Shown one piece after another: positions 60,086 to 64,000 of a DNA stretch of 64,000 bases. This DNA is from Trema orientale (taxonomy: Eukaryota; Streptophyta; Magnoliopsida; Rosales; Cannabaceae): assembly GCA_002914845.1 (NCBI GenBank), contig JXTC01000001.1:1783208-1847207 (forward strand). Reading direction: 5' to 3'. Position numbers and translations under genes: made by a program. The notes beneath the pieces are model-generated. The model did no database searches. It had not been told where the DNA came from and saw nothing but the letters and a program-made list of their open reading frames with translations. Within the stretch, counting starts at the first letter, position 1. Each line of letters starts with the position of its first letter.

Positions 60086-60191
60086 TTGGCTACTCAATTT
60101 TCTTGGAGAGAAAATGTGTGTCGAAAGAAATACACTATGGTACTGATAAGAGATGTAAAGATTACATTATGGCGTTATTATTAGCCAAGTA

Positions 60192-60199
60192 CTTTTATA
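60192..60199 (-). promoter_or_regulatory. TATA box of the CML gene
   Basis: On the minus strand CACTATAAAAG lies 107 bp before the ATG, at a normal distance for a plant leader of about 75-80 bases. Confidence 0.7.
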
Positions 60200-62076
60200 G
60201 TGAAAGTCATGGTATAATACCCTTGGTTTTTCCTCAAAATTTCTTGGATGCCATTCCAATAATTATTGCTATTTAAACTTTACATGATTGATCTCTAAGA
60301 TTCCAAAGCTGGCAATTTATCATTTGAATATAGCATAGGTGGCCAATGCAATGTACATCTGAGAGAGAATAATATTATTTTTGTTTGGGGGGGCAAAAGA
60401 GAGACACATTAGTGCTTATTATGTGGGGGGAAAAAATTACGGTAGATAGAGTAAACCTTAGTTTCGTCTATGTTTCTTTTTAATGGCCTTTGTGAAGATG
60501 GAAAGGGATAAATTAAAAAAAAAAATGTATTTTGAATATATTCTCTTTTTTTTTTTTTTGAAAGAAAAAGGGATTGAATATATTCTTTTCAGATCATAGA
60601 GAATTTTTATTTCACTGCCTATAATATTTCGTTCAGATATAACTACTTACTGTCCTAAAATTCCGAGTTAATGCTCTCTTTCTATCTACCTAGCTATTCC
60701 TTTCTTAATTAGGTGTCAATTACCTTTATGGAATTAGCATTAGAATTACTCATATTTTTTTATTTAAAAAAAAATGAGTCCAACTATTATTTGTGTTTCT
60801 TGAATAAAAATTTGGTAGAACAAGAGTTGGTAACGTTGAGTGTAATTTTTTTTCCTAAAGTTTTGATTGGTAGACTGGTTTTTAAGTTGAAGTGCATTAA
60901 ACACCAAATTTGACCATTACTGCTCCGAAATTTTCTTTTAAAAAAGAAAACACTAAATCGTGATATATCATACGGCCTTCGTATTAATGGAAATTGAACC
61001 TTCCTTGAAGCATATGAGACAATGAAAAATATTTTAAATCAAATAAAATCAGTTGGAGGTTACTCTAATGATCTAGATTTAGATTATTAAATCTCCACCA
61101 GATCAGATATTTTCGTATAAACATTTTCCCCCAACTATTTTTGAAAGCACGTGAGTGGGCTGAAACCGCGTTCTTTCTTCTTTTTTTTTTTTTTTTGGTG
61201 GAGGAAAAAGTTTGTTCTTCACTTTAATTATTGCCGATTTTAAGTGTTGTTCTTCTCCACTATGCACTATGCAGCTCAACCCCACCAAATTGTCACGTGG
61301 GATTACAGCACTATTAATCCACTTTCATCTATTTCCTTTGGATAATTAGAAATAAAGATCACAGCCATAACAGTAATGTTAATCACCTTATATAAGATTC
61401 GCATGTTTATTTTTTTTCGATCCCCAACCATAATCTAAAATTAATCCCGATTATAGTGTCTTAGAGACATTAATCGAGACCGCGGGGGGAGGGGGGTGGG
61501 AGAGGGAAAGTTTAGAATAAAATTTTTATTTTGAACTCTGCATAAGACAATATCGTGATCAATTCCGCGGTTGAAAGCTTTCCCTTTCTATACCAAACTA
61601 TACCGATTTGTTTTTTTTCTGTGTTAATCTTTTTCTTTCCGGTAAAGAAAAAAGCAGTTCCTATACTTCTATTTTATAGCTACTTTACCTTTGTTGCAAT
61701 CAATCAAACCACAACCATAAGTATACTCTACTTCTACACCATAAATGATGGTCTAACGTGTCCAGCAAGATGGATTATCCACAAAAGGACCAAATAGAAA
61801 ATGTTTCCAACAAAATTCAAGCCTAATACATTCACCCAAACAAAAATAGACAAAATATATAGAGAAGAAAATAATATAAATCATTTCTCAGTGACTTATA
61901 CTGTTCACTTTCTCAATATATACTGTGCACATATATTACATGTGTATGTGTTTTTATACATGAGCTAAAAAGTAAAAAGGTTGAGTGATTATTGTCTGTA
62001 TTTTCTTTCGAGATATGAGAAAATTTTTGTAGTTTGTAATGAGGAAAAAATGATGAGGGGAAAGACCTCCAGTTTC
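60200..62076. other. Intergenic DNA between CML and ABC1/beta-lactamase genes
   Basis: It holds the CML upstream region, AT-rich spacer, a GGGGGGAGGGGGG-type tract at about 61484-61500, and the expected 3' UTR of the ABC1/beta-lactamase gene (about 61860-62076). Open frames here have no support. Confidence 0.4.
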
Positions 62077-63590
62077 TCAATTTATTAAAGGCCCACCTGG
62101 AGTATGTGGTGTATCAGCTCCCATTTCTGTTAATCTTGAATAATCCTCTGGTGGCGGGATATTCAACTCTGAACAAACAAACTGAATGATTCTGGCAGTT
62201 ACAGCACCAAACGACATTTTGTTTAAGGTCACAGCAATAGCAAACCTATTCTTCACATCACAATATCCGGTTGATCCACCCATTCCAGAGTGCCCAAAGC
62301 CAATAACCGAACCATCCTTCGAATTGTACCTCTTAAACCCAAGCCCAAATTTACCATCTGGCTTCGCCAAATTCCCATAGTCACCAATACCCAAAAATTC
62401 ATCATGAATTCTGGGGTTGCTGAAAATCTTACCGCTACTTTGAGGATTAGTTGCTGCGCTGCTGTTAGTCGTACCAGTCTCATTTGTGCAGCTACTGCTG
62501 GTGTCACCAACAAGCATGGTGTGACTATCACAACTAGGATTTCTGCTATGGTCACCATTCTCGGAATCTTTGCTGTAATTCAGGCTTTGTCCAGGACCGT
62601 TTTGTTTGGTTTTGGAAGCAGCAGCGGGCTCCTTACTTCTACAAGCTTTCCGCTTTTTGGATGATTTTAGGGGAGGAAATTTAGGGATGTGAGGATGGCT
62701 ACCGAGTGGCAGCCTGGACGAAGAGGAATGTGGCAGTGGAACAACACCACCGTCGACTAAGGCAGCATAATACCGTGCAAGTGCACGGCCCGAGCAATGT
62801 CCATTTGCAGCAGGTATGATAGCTCGTCGAGTATGAAGCATGTTGAATACAGCAGGCAATGTGGTGGCTAGTTGGGCCATGTTGCCTGGCTGGAAAGTTG
62901 ATGGCATGTCTGTACGATTGCTAATCCCAGAAAGCCTGCTTAAATCGTCTGTATCTACGGTGAGGGCTGCAAGGCGAGACTCCACTCCTGTAGAGGAGCA
63001 ACGGTGCATGGTGATTGTTAAAAAACCAAATCTCCAAAGTGTTGTCAGGAGTTAGGACTTAGAAGGTGACCCGAACTTTATATTATTCACCCCTTCACAC
63101 AAGCCATAGGCAATTGTGGATGAGTATTAATTGGACAAGCCCAAGACTTGGAAATTTTAATTATAAGTCAACATATTAAAGGACCAACAAATGGTGACAG
63201 CTGAAATGTATAAATGCAGGAATTAAAATTCTAGACCTCTGTTTCCATGTCAAATTACTAACTCTCCTAAACTTGAATATTGGGTTTTTAAACAATGATA
63301 GAAATGAGAGCCCGGCCTAATAGTTACCATTAGTACTTTCTCCCAACTATGAACTTTCTTACCAGTGAAATGATATTTTAGGGAACAGCAAACAACAAAA
63401 AGGAAATCTGTAGATAAACTCAAATAAAGAAAACGATGTGCAGTCATGGCAATTTATCCTAGTAAGTAGTAAAGAAAGAACATTGAACAAACGTGCCTGG
63501 AGGAATTCCAATGTATAGCTCTCCTTCAATCTGGAGGGGTTGAATGAAGGCTTCTTCAAGAATCTCCTGAAACTTTTTCCCAGATGCATG
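62077..63590 (-). CDS. 3' part of a plant ABC1-kinase/beta-lactamase-domain gene
   Basis: Two exons are visible: 63590-63497 (starting HASGKKFQEILEEAF and ending in IPP) and 62987-62077 (starting VESRLAALTVDTDDL, stop TGA). Joining restores a Gly codon across a 509-bp intron with a GC donor (CCAG|GCACGT) and an AG acceptor (CTCCTCTACAG). The protein matches the C-terminal region of the Arabidopsis At5g24810 type: an N-terminal ABC1 atypical kinase domain (outside the window) followed by a beta-lactamase/penicillin-binding fold. IGFGHSGMGGSTGY is the position of the KTG-like box; SxxK would lie upstream. A low-complexity insert (about 115 residues, rich in Ser, Lys, Asn) interrupts the domain. 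Substrate and role are unknown to me; lactam hydrolysis should not be assumed. Confidence 0.85.
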
Positions 63591-64000
63591 CTGGTCACAG
63601 AGAACTCATAATTAGAACACTGGAAAAAGTGGGCCCATGAACAGATAAGAAGTTCGTGATTCTAGCATCCCTACCTAGACTGTAAAAACAGAATAATTTG
63701 TGTTTAAGCAAACAATCTCATCCTAAAGTTCACTGCATAATCTTCTTTTAGCAACTCTAACAAGGCAATTTCAAGCAAAGGAAGGTTGCGACAAAGAATG
63801 ATGAACAAAAATTATAGATAAAGATTTTTCTAGACAACCTCCTAGATTTATAACTATGGAAGAAAAATTTTATACCCAACCTCAGAACCTCCACCGTAAC
63901 GTCGATGGAGAAGTATTAATCAATCTTGATCTATAGGAACCATGTTCCAAAACTCAGAGAGGGAAAAAGCATTAAAACGGAAATATATGTGCTGGTGTGT
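63591..64000 (-). other. Intron of the ABC1/beta-lactamase gene
   Basis: The acceptor TCTCTGTGACCAG| at 63591 ends an intron that continues to the window edge. No further exon was recognised; the next one upstream, expected to encode the start of the beta-lactamase domain, should lie just outside. Confidence 0.5.

Noticed and set aside
1..64000. tRNA, rRNA, CRISPR arrays, operons and ribosome-binding sites
   Set aside because: The sequence is plant nuclear DNA. No complete tRNA cloverleaf or rRNA was recognised, and the direct repeats present are transposon duplications, not CRISPR.

Overview
The window is nuclear DNA of a flowering plant, almost certainly a eudicot. Genes have GT-AG introns and plant-specific families (DUF599, group C bZIP, calmodulin-like, plant ABC1/beta-lactamase protein). 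The DNA between them is very AT-rich and packed with plant transposons. The gene order and repeat style fit a Rosales-type genome such as Cannabis or Humulus, but that guess is weak; only 'eudicot' is firm.

Host genes: (1) a two-exon DUF599 membrane-protein gene, + strand, 13543-15930; (2) a six-exon group C bZIP transcription factor of the bZIP9 type, + strand, 51485-56382; (3) an intronless calmodulin-like gene, - strand, 59462-60085; (4) the 3' part of a plant ABC1-kinase/beta-lactamase-domain gene, - strand, 62077 to at least 63590, running off the right edge. From memory, DUF599, bZIP9 and ABC1/beta-lactamase are neighbours in Arabidopsis (At5g24790, At5g24800, At5g24810), so this looks like a conserved block stretched by transposons.

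Transposon layout. 1-1765 is a minus-strand LTR cut by the window edge. 1766-2363 is a hAT-like element with GGCCGGCCC-rich ends, and 2386-3632 is a TIR element with a Mutator-type MITE nested in it. 4038-6395 and 9137-10647 each hold two adjacent copies of a TIR element that sits in (TA)n microsatellites; a fifth copy is at 49522-50331. 11600-11925 is an odd GC-richer block of repeated TCGAC/GTCGA palindromes. About 17720-19100 is a diverged solo LTR related to the large element at 31993-43167. 21100-27610 is a mosaic of MULE and hAT MITEs, a possible SINE and GTTAC-rich repeats. 27735-31205 is a decayed hAT element with recognisable BED finger, core and dimerisation pieces. 31993-43167 is an 11.2-kb, minus-strand, Sirevirus-like Copia retrotransposon with both LTRs, PBS, PPT, broken gag-pol and an extra 3' ORF region; a 383-bp hAT MITE is inserted in it. 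43343-46546 is bounded by two inverted MULE MITEs.

The most unusual signal is a near-palindrome, GATGTTGTAACATC and close variants, occurring about thirty times across the Sirevirus-like element, in LTRs, gag-pol and ORF3 region, and at matching places in the solo LTR. It resembles the dispersed target motifs that some plant transposon proteins recognise. Other notable points are the TA-microsatellite-associated elements, the TCGA palindrome block, an old diverged duplication upstream of the DUF599 gene, and a GC-AG intron in the ABC1/beta-lactamase gene.
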